64,000 bases of DNA, taken from assembly GCF_042650645.1 (NCBI RefSeq), contig NZ_JBHSBI010000001.1, positions 697,161 to 761,160 on the forward strand. The letters are read 5' to 3'. Below the pieces are notes generated by a model. It worked only from the letters and a program-made list of their open reading frames with translations. It was not told where the DNA came from and did no database searches. A program made the translations under genes and the position numbers. Source of the stretch: Nonomuraea purpurea (GTDB lineage: Bacteria; Actinomycetota; Actinomycetes; Streptosporangiales; Streptosporangiaceae). Positions 25,285 to 33,713 of the stretch are shown here, one piece after another (the stretch's first letter is position 1; each line of letters starts with the position of its first letter).

Positions 25285-26523
25285 ATGACGACGTTGACCA
25301 TTTCGCTGTGGGACTTCTCCTGGTACACCAGGACCGGTCCCGGGGAGCCGTTCGAGGACCTCGACCGGGCCTTCGCCGAGGCCGTGGAGCGCGGCTACGA
25401 CACCGTGCGGATCTGCGCGATGCCCTACCTGCTGTTCGGCTCGGGCCTGGACACCTCCGCGCTCACCTTCGCCCCGTTCGGCCGGGGGTACGGCCTGCGC
25501 ACCCGCTGGCACGACGTGCGCGAGACGGCCGTCATCGACGGCCGGGCCCATCTGCTCGCGCTCTTCGAGGCCGCCCGGGCGCATGGCTGCCGGGTCATCG
25601 TCTCCTCCTGGGAGTACCAGCAGAGCCCCGCCTTCCTGGCCGACCCGTCCTGGCACGAGGCGCTGCGCGCGGTGCCCGCGCAGCGGCGCGCCATGGCGCT
25701 GGCCGACGCGCTGGCCGAGCTGGTCGGCTTCCTGGCCGTGCACGGGCTGGCCGAGCGGATCGCCTTCGTCGAACTGCACAACGAGGTCCAGACGACCGCG
25801 CTCACCGAGATGCTCTCCCCGTGCGAGTCGCCCGTGCTGGGGTTGCGCCCGTACCTGGAGGAGGCGATCGCCGCGTTCAAGGCGCGCCACCCCGGCGTGC
25901 CCGTCACCGCGAACTACGCCGGTGTCCCCGTCGGCGAACTTCGGGGCGTCCCCGGCAACGTGGACGTCGCGGTGTTCCACCCCTACGTGTACGGGGTGCT
26001 GGACGAACTGGTCGACAGCTTCGCGCTGCGCGACGCGTCCGTGCCGTTCCCCCAGGAACGCGCCCGGCTGGAACTGCTGCGCCCCGACGCGCCCGACCTG
26101 GAGGACTGGGCGCCCGAGCAGGAGTGGCGGCTGGCGGCCACGATCGTGTCGCGGCGCGAGGTGTACGTCCACGACTGGTGTGATCCGGCCCGCTTCGACC
26201 GCTGGCTCTACGACCGCTACGCCACCTACCGCTACGGCATGGCCGAGAAGTTGCGCCTGTGGATCGAGACCGCCGCCGACTGGGCCGCGGAGCGGGGCCT
26301 GCCGCTGGTGCTCGGCGAGGGCTGGGTCGGCTACACGCCGCTGCACGGCATGTTCGAGGAGGGCCCCGTCGGCGCGGAGATCTGCCTGGAGGCCGTCGGC
26401 CACGCGCGCCGGGTGGCCGCCTGGGGCACGGTCGTGTGCTCGAACGCCGCCCCGCAACACCCGATGTGGGCCGACCTCGACCTGCAGCGCCGGGCCAACA
26501 CGCTGTTCACCGAGGGGCGTTGA
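25285..26523 (+). CDS. Cellulase-like glycoside hydrolase (cytoplasmic)
   Basis: ATG 25285 follows AAAGGAGA. The 412-residue protein is a TIM-barrel hydrolase of the sugar-binding cellulase-like family: it begins TISLWDFSWYTRTGPGE, has a likely acid/base Glu in FVELHNEVQTT (about 167) and a likely nucleophile Glu in LVLGEGWVGYTPLHG (about 345). No signal peptide is present, so it acts on imported oligosaccharide. The linkage it cuts is not deducible. It sits between the importer and the SDR in one operon. Confidence 0.82.
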   Translation: MTTLTISLWDFSWYTRTGPGEPFEDLDRAFAEAVERGYDTVRICAMPYLLFGSGLDTSALTFAPFGRGYGLRTRWHDVRETAVIDGRAHLLALFEAARAHGCRVIVSSWEYQQSPAFLADPSWHEALRAVPAQRRAMALADALAELVGFLAVHGLAERIAFVELHNEVQTTALTEMLSPCESPVLGLRPYLEEAIAAFKARHPGVPVTANYAGVPVGELRGVPGNVDVAVFHPYVYGVLDELVDSFALRDASVPFPQERARLELLRPDAPDLEDWAPEQEWRLAATIVSRREVYVHDWCDPARFDRWLYDRYATYRYGMAEKLRLWIETAADWAAERGLPLVLGEGWVGYTPLHGMFEEGPVGAEICLEAVGHARRVAAWGTVVCSNAAPQHPMWADLDLQRRANTLFTEGR

Positions 26524-27266
26524 TGGGACGCTTCGACGGCATGACGGCCCTGGTCACCGGGGCCGCCTCCGGCATCGGCGCGGCCACCGCCAGGCGGCTG
26601 GCCGGCGAGGGCGCCCGCGTCCTGCTCGCCGACGTGGCCGACGAACGGGGCCTGCAGACCGCCCGCGCGATCGGCGGCCACTACGCGCACTGCGACGTGG
26701 CCTCGGCCGAGGACTGGGCGGCGGTCGAGGAGGAGGTCCGCTCGCGCTTCGGCCGCCTCGACGTGTTGCACGCCAACGGCCCCGGCCGGGTCGTGCCCGC
26801 CCGTCCCGTGCACGAGATGCCGGAGGCCGACTGGGACCTGCAGGTCGACGTCTCCCTCAAGGCGGCCTACCTGGCCGCGCGCACGTTCTGCCCGCTCCTG
26901 GCCGAAACGTCGGGCGCGATGGTGATCACCTCGTCGGTGCACGCCCGGACCGGCATCCCCGGCTGCGCGCCGTACGCCGCCGCCAAGGGCGGACTGCAGT
27001 CGCTGACCAGGCAGCTCGCCGTCGAGTACGCCCCGAAGGTGCGGGTCAACGCCGTCGTCCCCGGCCCGATCATGAGCCCCGCCTGGGACGGCGTCGACCA
27101 GGAGGGCCGCGCGGCGACCGTCAGGGAGACCCCGGCGGGCCGCTTCGGCACCCCCGACGAGGTGGCCGCCGCCGTCGCCTTCCTCGCCGCGCCCGAGGCC
27201 TCGTTCATCACCGGGGCCTGCCTGAACGTCGACGGCGGCTGGAGCGTCTCCACCACCTCCTCCTAG
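26523..27266 (+). CDS. Short-chain dehydrogenase/reductase, possibly a sugar dehydrogenase
   Basis: ATG 26523 shares a base with the previous stop (TGATG). The 247-residue SDR has the cofactor motif TGAASGIG (about 13-20), active-site Ser in VITSSVHAR and YxxxK in PYAAAKGG (about 156-160). The usual NNAG is HANGPG. Its position before a galactonate dehydratase suggests oxidation of galactose or a related aldose to the lactone, the first step of an oxidative (DeLey-Doudoroff) route. This is inferred from context. Confidence 0.88.
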   Translation: MGRFDGMTALVTGAASGIGAATARRLAGEGARVLLADVADERGLQTARAIGGHYAHCDVASAEDWAAVEEEVRSRFGRLDVLHANGPGRVVPARPVHEMPEADWDLQVDVSLKAAYLAARTFCPLLAETSGAMVITSSVHARTGIPGCAPYAAAKGGLQSLTRQLAVEYAPKVRVNAVVPGPIMSPAWDGVDQEGRAATVRETPAGRFGTPDEVAAAVAFLAAPEASFITGACLNVDGGWSVSTTSS

Positions 27267-27279
27267 GGAAGCGAACCGC

Positions 27280-28425
27280 ATGAAGATCGTGTCCATGGAC
27301 ACCTTTCTCGTCCCTCCGCGCTGGCTGTTCCTGCGCGTGCGCACCGACGAGGGCGTCACCGGCTGGGGCGAGCCGGTCGTCGAAGGGCGGGCGGAGACCG
27401 TCAGGGCGGCCGTGGCCGAGCTGAGCGACCACCTGATCGGCGCCGATCCGTTGCGCATCGAGGACCACTGGCAGGTCCTCACCAAGGGTGGCTTCTACCG
27501 GGGCGGGCCGGTGCTGTCCAGCGCCGTCGCCGGGATCGACCAGGCGCTGTGGGACATCGCGGGCAAGTCCGCGGGGCTGCCCGTGCACGCCATGCTCGGC
27601 GGTCCGGTACGTGAGCGGGTGCGCATGTACGCCTGGATCGGCGGCGACCGGCCCACCGAGGTGGCCGAACTGGCCACGGCCCAGATCGAGGCCGGGTTCA
27701 CGGCCGTCAAGATGAACGGCTCCGCCGAGCTGACCCCCATCGACACCCCGGCCCAGACCAGGGCGGTCGTGGACCGCGTCGAAGCCGTGCGCGCGGCCGT
27801 CGGCCAGGACAACGACCTGGTGGTCGACTTCCACGGACGCATGTCCACGGCCATGGCCAGACGCCTGCTGCCGCTGCTGGAGCCGTACCTGCCGCTGTTC
27901 GTGGAGGAGGCGGTGCTGCCCGAGCACTCACCGAACCTGGCCGCGCTCGCCGCCGCCACCTCGATCCCCCTGGCCACCGGCGAACGCCTGTACTCGCGCT
28001 GGGACTTCCGCGACGTCGTCGGGCACGGCATCGCCGTCGCCCAGCCCGACGTCAGCCACGCCGGCGGGATCTCGGAGGTCCGCCGGATCGCCGCGCTGGC
28101 CGAGACCTACGACGTGACGATGGCGCCGCACTGCCCGCTCGGCCCCATCTCCCTGGCCGCCAGCCTGCAACTGGCCTTCGCGATCCCGAACTTCCTCATC
28201 CAGGAGCAGAGCGTCGGCCTCCACTACAACCAGGGGGACGACCTGCTCGACTACCTCGTCGACCCAGGACCGCTGACGTTCACCGGCGGCCACGCCGCGC
28301 GCACCACCCGTCCGGGGCTCGGCATCGAGATCGACGAGGCCGAGGTGGAGCGGGCGGCGCGACGCGGCCACCGGTGGCGCAGCCCGCTCTGGCGGCACGC
28401 CGACGGCTCGTTCGCCGAATGGTGA
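27280..28425 (+). CDS. dgoD: Galactonate dehydratase-like enolase superfamily enzyme
   Basis: ATG 27280 follows GGGAAGCG. The 381-residue protein has the mandelate racemase/enolase fold: KVRTDEG-type capping start, metal ligands Asp in LVVDFHGRMS (about 185), Glu in LFVEEAVLPEH (about 211) and Glu in ATGERLYSRWDF (about 236), and catalytic His in the same DFHG and in MAPHCPLGP (about 287). These match D-galactonate dehydratase, giving 2-keto-3-deoxygalactonate. The kinase and aldolase needed next (dgoK, dgoA) are not in this window. Confidence 0.85.
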   Translation: MKIVSMDTFLVPPRWLFLRVRTDEGVTGWGEPVVEGRAETVRAAVAELSDHLIGADPLRIEDHWQVLTKGGFYRGGPVLSSAVAGIDQALWDIAGKSAGLPVHAMLGGPVRERVRMYAWIGGDRPTEVAELATAQIEAGFTAVKMNGSAELTPIDTPAQTRAVVDRVEAVRAAVGQDNDLVVDFHGRMSTAMARRLLPLLEPYLPLFVEEAVLPEHSPNLAALAAATSIPLATGERLYSRWDFRDVVGHGIAVAQPDVSHAGGISEVRRIAALAETYDVTMAPHCPLGPISLAASLQLAFAIPNFLIQEQSVGLHYNQGDDLLDYLVDPGPLTFTGGHAARTTRPGLGIEIDEAEVERAARRGHRWRSPLWRHADGSFAEW

Positions 28426-28429
28426 GCGC

Positions 28430-29305
28430 TCAGCAGGCCGAGTCGGTCTGGGTGAGCAGGGCCACCTCGGCCTCGGCCCGGATCGCGCCCGCGAGGTCCT
28501 GGACGGACAGCCTTCCGGTACGCGGGTCGCCGGTGACCAGCACGGGCTCGCCCGCGAAGACCGGGCGGCGGAACCGGTACGTCATCGAGACGACGGGACG
28601 GCCGGGGGCGTGGCGGCGGGGGAGCTCGGCCATCAGGACGGCGAGCAGCGGGCCGTGCACGATCAGGCCGGGGTGTCCCTCGACGTCCCTGACGTAGTCC
28701 TGGTCGTAGTGGATGCGGTGGGTGTTGGCGGTCAGGGCGCTGAAGCGGAACAGCAGCCGCGTGTCGGCGGTCACGTCGATCCGCCATTCACCGGCGCCGC
28801 CTTGGATGGACGCCTGTCCTGGGCCGTCCGGGGAGACGGGGGCCGGGGTGGTCAGGTGTGAGCGGTAGACCAGGTCCTGCTCCTCCACCAGGCGCAACTC
28901 GTCGTCCTGCCGGTACTCGGTGCGTACCGTGACGAACAGCAACTCGCCGCTCCTGCCCTTCTTGGCCGTGGCCCCGGCCAGCGAGGCGGTCCTGACCGCA
29001 GGGCGTCCGAGAAGCAGCGGGGCGTGGACCCGCAGCCGCCCACCGGCGAACATCCTGCGCCGCCCCGGCACCGGCGGCAGGAAGTCGCCCTCCGCCGGGT
29101 GCCCGTCCTCGGCCAGCTCCGACTGCGCGGGCCAGTCCAGGAAGTACAGCCAGTGCCACAGCGGCGCAAGCGCGGCCCCGGGCTCGGCGACGACCTCCGG
29201 CCGATCCAGCGTGCGAGCCAGGGCCCGCACCGGCGCGGGTCCCATGTCGTCCACGCGGACCTCCGGCGCGGGCCGCCAGTCGCGTACGTGGTCGGCCAGC
29301 GACAT
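28430..29305 (-). CDS. Mesaconyl-C4-CoA hydratase-like (HTD2/MaoC hot-dog) protein
   Basis: ATG 29305 follows GAGGTGATGTG. The ~291-residue protein is a double hot-dog hydratase: an N-terminal HTD2/FAS1-like dehydratase half (LADHVRDW, PLWHWLYFLDWPAQSELAED) and a C-terminal MaoC half (FRFSALTANTHRIHYDQDYV, with the catalytic Asn/His region, then HPGLIVHGPLLA). This plan matches mesaconyl-C4-CoA hydratase of the 3-hydroxypropionate bi-cycle, which makes citramalyl-CoA. The partner isomerase gene lies 22 nt upstream. A complete bi-cycle is not seen here. Confidence 0.75.
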   Translation of the reverse strand: MSLADHVRDWRPAPEVRVDDMGPAPVRALARTLDRPEVVAEPGAALAPLWHWLYFLDWPAQSELAEDGHPAEGDFLPPVPGRRRMFAGGRLRVHAPLLLGRPAVRTASLAGATAKKGRSGELLFVTVRTEYRQDDELRLVEEQDLVYRSHLTTPAPVSPDGPGQASIQGGAGEWRIDVTADTRLLFRFSALTANTHRIHYDQDYVRDVEGHPGLIVHGPLLAVLMAELPRRHAPGRPVVSMTYRFRRPVFAGEPVLVTGDPRTGRLSVQDLAGAIRAEAEVALLTQTDSAC

Positions 29306-29327
29306 CACATCACCTCGATCTCGGTCG

Positions 29328-30533
29328 TCATCCCACCACGCCGTCCGCTCGCAGGGCGGCGACCTCGCCGGGCGTCAGTGACAGGAGCTCGGCCAGCACC
29401 TCCGCGTTGTGTTCGCCGAGTTCGGGCGCGGGCGCGGGTGGGACCCGCAGGTCGTCGAGCACCAGTGGGGAACCCGGCGCCAGGTGCGGCCCGACGCCGG
29501 GCTGGCTGAGCTCGGCCATCAGGGGCTGGGCCCGCAGGAGTGCCGCCCCGTCCGCCGCCAGTTCCTCGAAGGCGCGGTACGGCGACCACAACACCGACGT
29601 GCCCGCGAACGTCTCCTCCAGGTCGGAGAGTGTCCGCCCGGCGAACCACGGTACGAGCAGCCCGCCCAGCGCCTCCCTGTGGGCGAACCGGTCGGACTCG
29701 CGGCGGAAGTCGGCGGGCAGCGCCTGTTCCAGCGCGGACACCACCCGCGCCAGCCCGGTCGCCGCCACCAGGTCGCGCCAGTGCCGCTCACCGAGGACCA
29801 CGACCATGACGCGCCGGCCGTCGGCGGTGCCGAAATCGCGGCCGAAATCGCCGTACAGGTCGTTGCCGATGCGCGGGCGTCCTGTGGTGCTGAGCTGGGC
29901 TTCGGCGAGGAAGCCGAGGTTGCCCGCGGTGGCCAGGGCCACGTCGTGCAGCGCCACCTCCATCCGGCGTCCCCGCCCCGTCGCGGTCCGCTGCCGGTCG
30001 GCCGCGAGCAGGCCGATCGCCAGGTAGAGCCCGCAGGCCACGTCCCATGTCGGCACCACATGGTTGATGGGGCCGTCGTGATGGGCGGGGCCGGTCACGA
30101 GCGGGAAGCCCACTTCGGCGTTGACCGTGTAGTCGACGGCGGTGCGCCCGTCGTGGTGGCCGAGGAGCCGCGCGTAGACGAGATCGGCTCGCCGCTCCCG
30201 CAGCTCCTCGTACGTCAGCCCCGGGCGCGGTGGCGCGTTGGTGACGACGGTGCCCGCCGCCGTGACGAGGGCGGCGACCAGGTCGCGGCCCCGGTCGGAG
30301 CGCAGGTTCACGGTGACCGAGCGCTTGCCCTTGTTCAGGCCGGCCCAGTAGAGGCTGCGGCCGGAGGGGGCGAGCGGCCAGCGGCGCGCGTCGGGGCCGC
30401 CGCCGACCGGATCCACGCGGACGACGTCGGCGCCGAGCTGGGCCAGCGTCATCCCGCCGAGGGGCGCGGCGACGAAACTCGACAGCTCGATCACCCGCAT
30501 CCCGGACAGCGGGCCCGGATGCTCCTCCGCCAC
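29328..30533 (-). CDS. 2-methylfumaryl-CoA isomerase-like class III CoA-transferase (Mct type)
   Basis: GTG 30533 has GGAGG 6 nt upstream; GTG 30539 is the alternative. The ~401-residue protein is of the CaiB family (GMRVIELSSFVAAPLGG, LAQLGADVVRVDPVGGGPD, SLYWAGLNKGKRSV). Segments such as TAVDYTVNAEVGFPLVTGP and NDLYGDFGRDFGTADGRRV resemble mesaconyl-CoA C1-C4 CoA-transferase, which shifts CoA within 2-methylfumarate. With the adjoining hydratase it would turn mesaconyl-C1-CoA into citramalyl-CoA. Assignment by remembered family resemblance. Confidence 0.75.
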   Translation of the reverse strand: MAEEHPGPLSGMRVIELSSFVAAPLGGMTLAQLGADVVRVDPVGGGPDARRWPLAPSGRSLYWAGLNKGKRSVTVNLRSDRGRDLVAALVTAAGTVVTNAPPRPGLTYEELRERRADLVYARLLGHHDGRTAVDYTVNAEVGFPLVTGPAHHDGPINHVVPTWDVACGLYLAIGLLAADRQRTATGRGRRMEVALHDVALATAGNLGFLAEAQLSTTGRPRIGNDLYGDFGRDFGTADGRRVMVVVLGERHWRDLVAATGLARVVSALEQALPADFRRESDRFAHREALGGLLVPWFAGRTLSDLEETFAGTSVLWSPYRAFEELAADGAALLRAQPLMAELSQPGVGPHLAPGSPLVLDDLRVPPAPAPELGEHNAEVLAELLSLTPGEVAALRADGVVG

Positions 30534-30607
30534 GACCACCTCCGGCCGCCATCGTAAACCGGCCCAAACGAAGCCGTTCCCCGAAGCCCGTCGGGTTCCG
30601 ACCAGCC

Positions 30608-30645
30608 GGACGATGGGCCGTTCCAGCGGGACGACGGGCCGTTTC
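30608..30645. repeat. Direct repeat upstream of the Mct-like gene
   Basis: GGACGATGGGCCGTTCC (30608-30624) recurs 21 bp later as GGACGACGGGCCGTTTC (30629-30645), 15 of 17 bases identical. It lies in the 118-bp gap between tetR and the Mct-like gene, both on the minus strand, and may be regulatory. Confidence 0.45.
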
Positions 30646-30651
30646 TTTCGG

Positions 30652-31293
30652 TCAGCGGGCGATGCTGACCGGGGCGAGCCAGATCCCGACGATCGCGTCG
30701 ATCAGTCCGACCGCCGTGGCCTCCCAGGTCGGCCGGGCCGTGGCGCCGCCCTCGTGCAGGGCTCGCTCGCGTTCGGCCAGCACGTGCACGATGAGCAGGC
30801 GGCTCATGGCGCCCCGCTCCTTGCGCACCTCCTCGGGCAGGCTGGGCACCAGGCGGAACATCCCGTCGAGGTTGGCCCGCATGGACGGCGTCGCCACGAC
30901 CTCTTCGATGACCGTCTGCCGCAGCGCGGGTTCGGTGTTGACCTGGGCGAGGAAGCGGGCGTGCCAGGTGGGCCCGCCCTGGGCGGCGAGGCGGTCGGTG
31001 GCGGGGCGCACCAGGCACGACACCCATTCGCGCAGGTCGGGGGAGCCGACGATCTCCGCCAGCATCTCGGTGCGCCGCTGCTCCGTCTCGGAGGCGTGCC
31101 GGCGCACGATCGCGCGGACGAGGTCGGCCTTGGTGCCGAAGTGGTAGCCGACGGCGAAGTGGTTGCCCTGCCCGGCCGCCTCGCTGATCTGCCGGTTGGA
31201 GACCTCTCCGACCCCGTGCTCGGCGAACAGGCGCTCGGCCGCGTCGAGGATCGCCTGGCGCGTCTCGCGCGCCTGTTCGGCCTTGCTGGGCAT
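30652..31293 (-). CDS. TetR-family transcriptional regulator
   Basis: ATG 31293 lies 2 nt after the P450 stop, with GGTGG upstream, so the two are one transcript. The 213-residue protein has the TetR HTH (TRQAILDAAERLFAEHG, SNRQISEAAGQGNHFAVGYH) and a C-terminal domain of the type with RPATDRLAAQGGPTWHARF, seen in many actinomycete TetR proteins beside P450s. It may autoregulate the P450-tetR unit and the mesaconyl-CoA pair beyond it. Confidence 0.9.
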   Translation of the reverse strand: MPSKAEQARETRQAILDAAERLFAEHGVGEVSNRQISEAAGQGNHFAVGYHFGTKADLVRAIVRRHASETEQRRTEMLAEIVGSPDLREWVSCLVRPATDRLAAQGGPTWHARFLAQVNTEPALRQTVIEEVVATPSMRANLDGMFRLVPSLPEEVRKERGAMSRLLIVHVLAERERALHEGGATARPTWEATAVGLIDAIVGIWLAPVSIAR

Positions 31294-31295
31294 GG

Positions 31296-32498
31296 TCACC
31301 ACCTTACGGGGACCTGCTGGAGGCCGCCGACGATGAGCCCTTCGCGCTGCTTGAGCTCGCCGGCGGGCACGGCCAGCTCCAGCGTGGGCAGCCGGTCGAG
31401 CAGGACCTTGAGCACGGTCTGCAGTTCGGTGCGGGCCAGTGACTGGCCGATGCAGGAGTGGGGGCCGACGCCGAAGGCCAGGTGGGTGTTGGGGGAGCGG
31501 GTCAGGTCCATGTCGGCGGCGTGGTCGAAGGCGCGTTCGTCGCGGTTGGCCGAGGCCATGCTGCACACCACGGTCGTGCCCGCGGGCAGTTTGGTGTCGG
31601 CGACCTCGACCTCTTCGCTCAGGTAGCGGGGCATGCCGAAGCCGGGGTTGGCGTCGTAACGCAGCGACTCCTCGACCGCGGGCCGGATGAGGGATCGGTC
31701 GGCGAGCAGGCGCTCCCAGCGGGTGCGGTCGGCCAGCAGCATGGCGACCATCTTGCCGATCATGTTGGAGGTCGTCTCGTGACCGGCGACCAGCAGGCCC
31801 TTGGACGTCAGCAGCAACATCTCCTCGGTCAGCCGCCCGTCGAGCGAGCCGACGATCTCGATCAGTTCGCTGATCATGTCGTCGCCCGGCTCGGCGCGTT
31901 TGGCCGCGACGTGGCCGCGCAGGTACTCGGCGAACTCCTCCTGGGCGGCGTCGATCTCCCGCTGGGTGTACTTGGTCATGCTGAGCATGGTGTCGGACCA
32001 GTAGGCGAACCTGTCGCGGTCGGAGTCGGGCACGCCGAGCAGATCGCAGATCACCCACACCGGCAGCGGGAAGCCCACGCTGCTCACCAGGTTGGCGGGC
32101 GCGCCCCGCTCGACCATCTCCTCCACCAGGTGTTCGGTCATGGCCTCGATCCGCGGCTGCATCGCCGAGACGCGCTTGGCGGTGAACGACTTGCCGATGA
32201 GCTGCCGCCAGGCCCGGTGGTTGTCGCCGCTCATGTTCGGGCTGGAGGTGGAGAAGACGCCCCCGGACTCGTTGGCGGTCACCTTGGCGGCGTCGTCGGC
32301 GTCGAGCCTGCGGGTGAAGCGGGGGTCGGACAGCACCTGCTTGACATCGGCGTACCGGGTCAGGAGCAGTGCCTGGTCGCCGCTGGCCAGCCGGATCGGC
32401 GCCACGGGACACCCGTCGCGCATCGACGCCCACTGCTGCGGCGGCTCCAGGGCGCTGGGGTTGGAGAAGGGATAATCCGGAATCTGCTCGACGCTCAT
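31296..32498 (-). CDS. Cytochrome P450 (bacterial class I), paralogue of the 18 kb P450
   Basis: ATG 32498 (MSVEQIPDYPF) follows GGGAGGCGAC. The ~400-residue P450 has I-helix LLVAGHETTSNM (about 240), EESLR as ExxR and haem loop FGVGPHSCIGQSLAR (Cys about 348). It aligns along its length with the P450 at 17751-18956. It is followed at once by a TetR gene and is divergent from the hydrogenase operon. Substrate unknown. Confidence 0.93.
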   Translation of the reverse strand: MSVEQIPDYPFSNPSALEPPQQWASMRDGCPVAPIRLASGDQALLLTRYADVKQVLSDPRFTRRLDADDAAKVTANESGGVFSTSSPNMSGDNHRAWRQLIGKSFTAKRVSAMQPRIEAMTEHLVEEMVERGAPANLVSSVGFPLPVWVICDLLGVPDSDRDRFAYWSDTMLSMTKYTQREIDAAQEEFAEYLRGHVAAKRAEPGDDMISELIEIVGSLDGRLTEEMLLLTSKGLLVAGHETTSNMIGKMVAMLLADRTRWERLLADRSLIRPAVEESLRYDANPGFGMPRYLSEEVEVADTKLPAGTTVVCSMASANRDERAFDHAADMDLTRSPNTHLAFGVGPHSCIGQSLARTELQTVLKVLLDRLPTLELAVPAGELKQREGLIVGGLQQVPVRW

Positions 32499-32525
32499 GT
32501 CGCCTCCCGAGTTGCGGACGCCCAC

Positions 32526-32554
32526 AGTTAAGTTGATGCACCTATTTAAGTCAA
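32526..32554 (-). promoter_or_regulatory. Predicted sigma-70 promoter of the P450-tetR unit
   Basis: On the minus strand TTGACT (32554-32549) and TTAACT (32531-32526) are separated by 17 bp, about 28 bp upstream of the P450 start codon. The spacing and -35 match are good, the -10 fair. Confidence 0.55.
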
Positions 32555-32591
32555 TCGACTCATCAATGCGAGGGTTTGCGACCGCCGTGCG

Positions 32592-32649
32592 AGCGGTATG
32601 TCCGCTACGTAGAGGTACGAGCTGGATACGGGGCGCTCATCCTCTACGT
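32592..32649 (+). promoter_or_regulatory. Structured leader of the hydrogenase operon (two inverted repeats)
   Basis: AGCGG-TATGT-CCGCT (32592-32606) is a small perfect hairpin, and ACGTAGAGG (32607-32615) pairs perfectly with CCTCTACGT (32641-32649). Both lie 26-83 bp before the hhyS start, where they could fold in the mRNA leader or act as protein sites. The ribosome site AAGAAGGGGGG follows at 32655. Confidence 0.45.
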
Positions 32650-32674
32650 GGGCCAAGAAGGGGGGCTTGGGCCG

Positions 32675-33712
32675 ATGACCACTGCGACGGCTCTGGACGA
32701 GGTGCACATTCTGTGGACCTCAGAGGGCATGAGTTGCGACGGCGACACCGTCTCGATCACCGCGGCCACACTGCCGAGCCTTGAGGACGTCCTGCTCGGT
32801 CTGGTGCCCGGGCTGCCCAAGGTGCATCTGCACAACAAGGTCCTGGCGGCCGAGGTCGGCGACGCCTTCATGGCCGCCTTCCACCAGGCCGCCCGCGACG
32901 AGCTGGGCCCGTTCATCCTGGTGGTCGAGGGTTCGATCCCGAACGAGCAGATCAACGGCGAGGGCTACTGGACGTCGATGGGCAACGACCCGGCGACCGG
33001 CGAGCCCATCACCGTCAACGAGTGGATCGACCGGCTCGCGCACAAGGCGTGGGCCGTCGTCGCGATCGGCACCTGCGCGGCCTACGGCGGCATCCACGCC
33101 ATGGCCGGCAACGCGACCGGCTGCATGGGCCTGACGGACTACCTGGGCCGCGACTTCCGCTCGGCCGGCGGCCTGCCCATCGTGAACGTGCCCGGCTGCC
33201 CCGTGCAGCCCGACAACTTCATGGAGACGCTGACCTGGCTGCTCTACCAGGCGGCCGGCACGGCCCCGACCATCCCGCTCGACGAGATGTTCCGGCCGAC
33301 CTGGCTGTTCGGCAAGACCGTGCACGAGGGCTGCGACCGGGCCGGCTACTACGAGCAGGGCGACTTCGCCCACGACTACAACTCGCCCAAGTGCCTGGTG
33401 CGGGTCGGCTGCTGGGGCCCGGTCGTCAACTGCAACGTCACCAAGCGCGGCTGGATGGACGGCGTCGGCGGCTGCCCCAACGTGGGCGGCGTCTGCATCG
33501 CCTGCACGATGCCCGGCTTCCCCGACAAGTTCATGCCGTTCATGGACGAACCGCCCGGTGCGGCGGTGTCGGTGGGGCTCAGCGGTTCGTACGGCGCGCT
33601 GATCCGCAAACTTCGCCAGATCACCAACAAAGCGGCCAATCGGGAGCCGAAGTGGCGCCACAACCGCGCCAAGCTGACCAGCGGGTACGACCCGCGCTGG
33701 GGAAACGGTTGA
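32675..33712 (+). CDS. hhyS: [NiFe]-hydrogenase small subunit, group 1h (high-affinity actinobacterial type)
   Basis: ATG 32675 follows a strong AAGAAGGGGGG. The 345-residue subunit carries the Fe-S relay from the active site. The proximal-cluster motif is SEGMSCDGD (residues 16-24), so the usual CxxC is CxxD, as in oxygen-tolerant group 1h enzymes with 3Cys-1Asp ligation. Other Cys lie in AIGTCAAYGG, VPGCPVQPDNF, VHEGCDR, SPKCLVRVGCWGPVVNCN and GGCPNVGGVCIACTMPGFPD. No Tat signal is present. It precedes hhyL by 1 nt. Family role: oxidation of atmospheric H2 during starvation. Confidence 0.95.
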   Translation: MTTATALDEVHILWTSEGMSCDGDTVSITAATLPSLEDVLLGLVPGLPKVHLHNKVLAAEVGDAFMAAFHQAARDELGPFILVVEGSIPNEQINGEGYWTSMGNDPATGEPITVNEWIDRLAHKAWAVVAIGTCAAYGGIHAMAGNATGCMGLTDYLGRDFRSAGGLPIVNVPGCPVQPDNFMETLTWLLYQAAGTAPTIPLDEMFRPTWLFGKTVHEGCDRAGYYEQGDFAHDYNSPKCLVRVGCWGPVVNCNVTKRGWMDGVGGCPNVGGVCIACTMPGFPDKFMPFMDEPPGAAVSVGLSGSYGALIRKLRQITNKAANREPKWRHNRAKLTSGYDPRWGNG

Positions 33713-33713
33713 C

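Noticed and set aside
24343..26460. Long minus-strand frame opposite the permease and glycosidase genes
   Set aside because: Composition is His/Arg/Gln-rich nonsense and the plus strand has recognised genes with ribosome sites and ATGA overlaps.
32675..32760. Missing Cys in the proximal cluster motif of HhyS taken as gene damage
   Set aside because: The CxxD form is the known state of group 1h small subunits.
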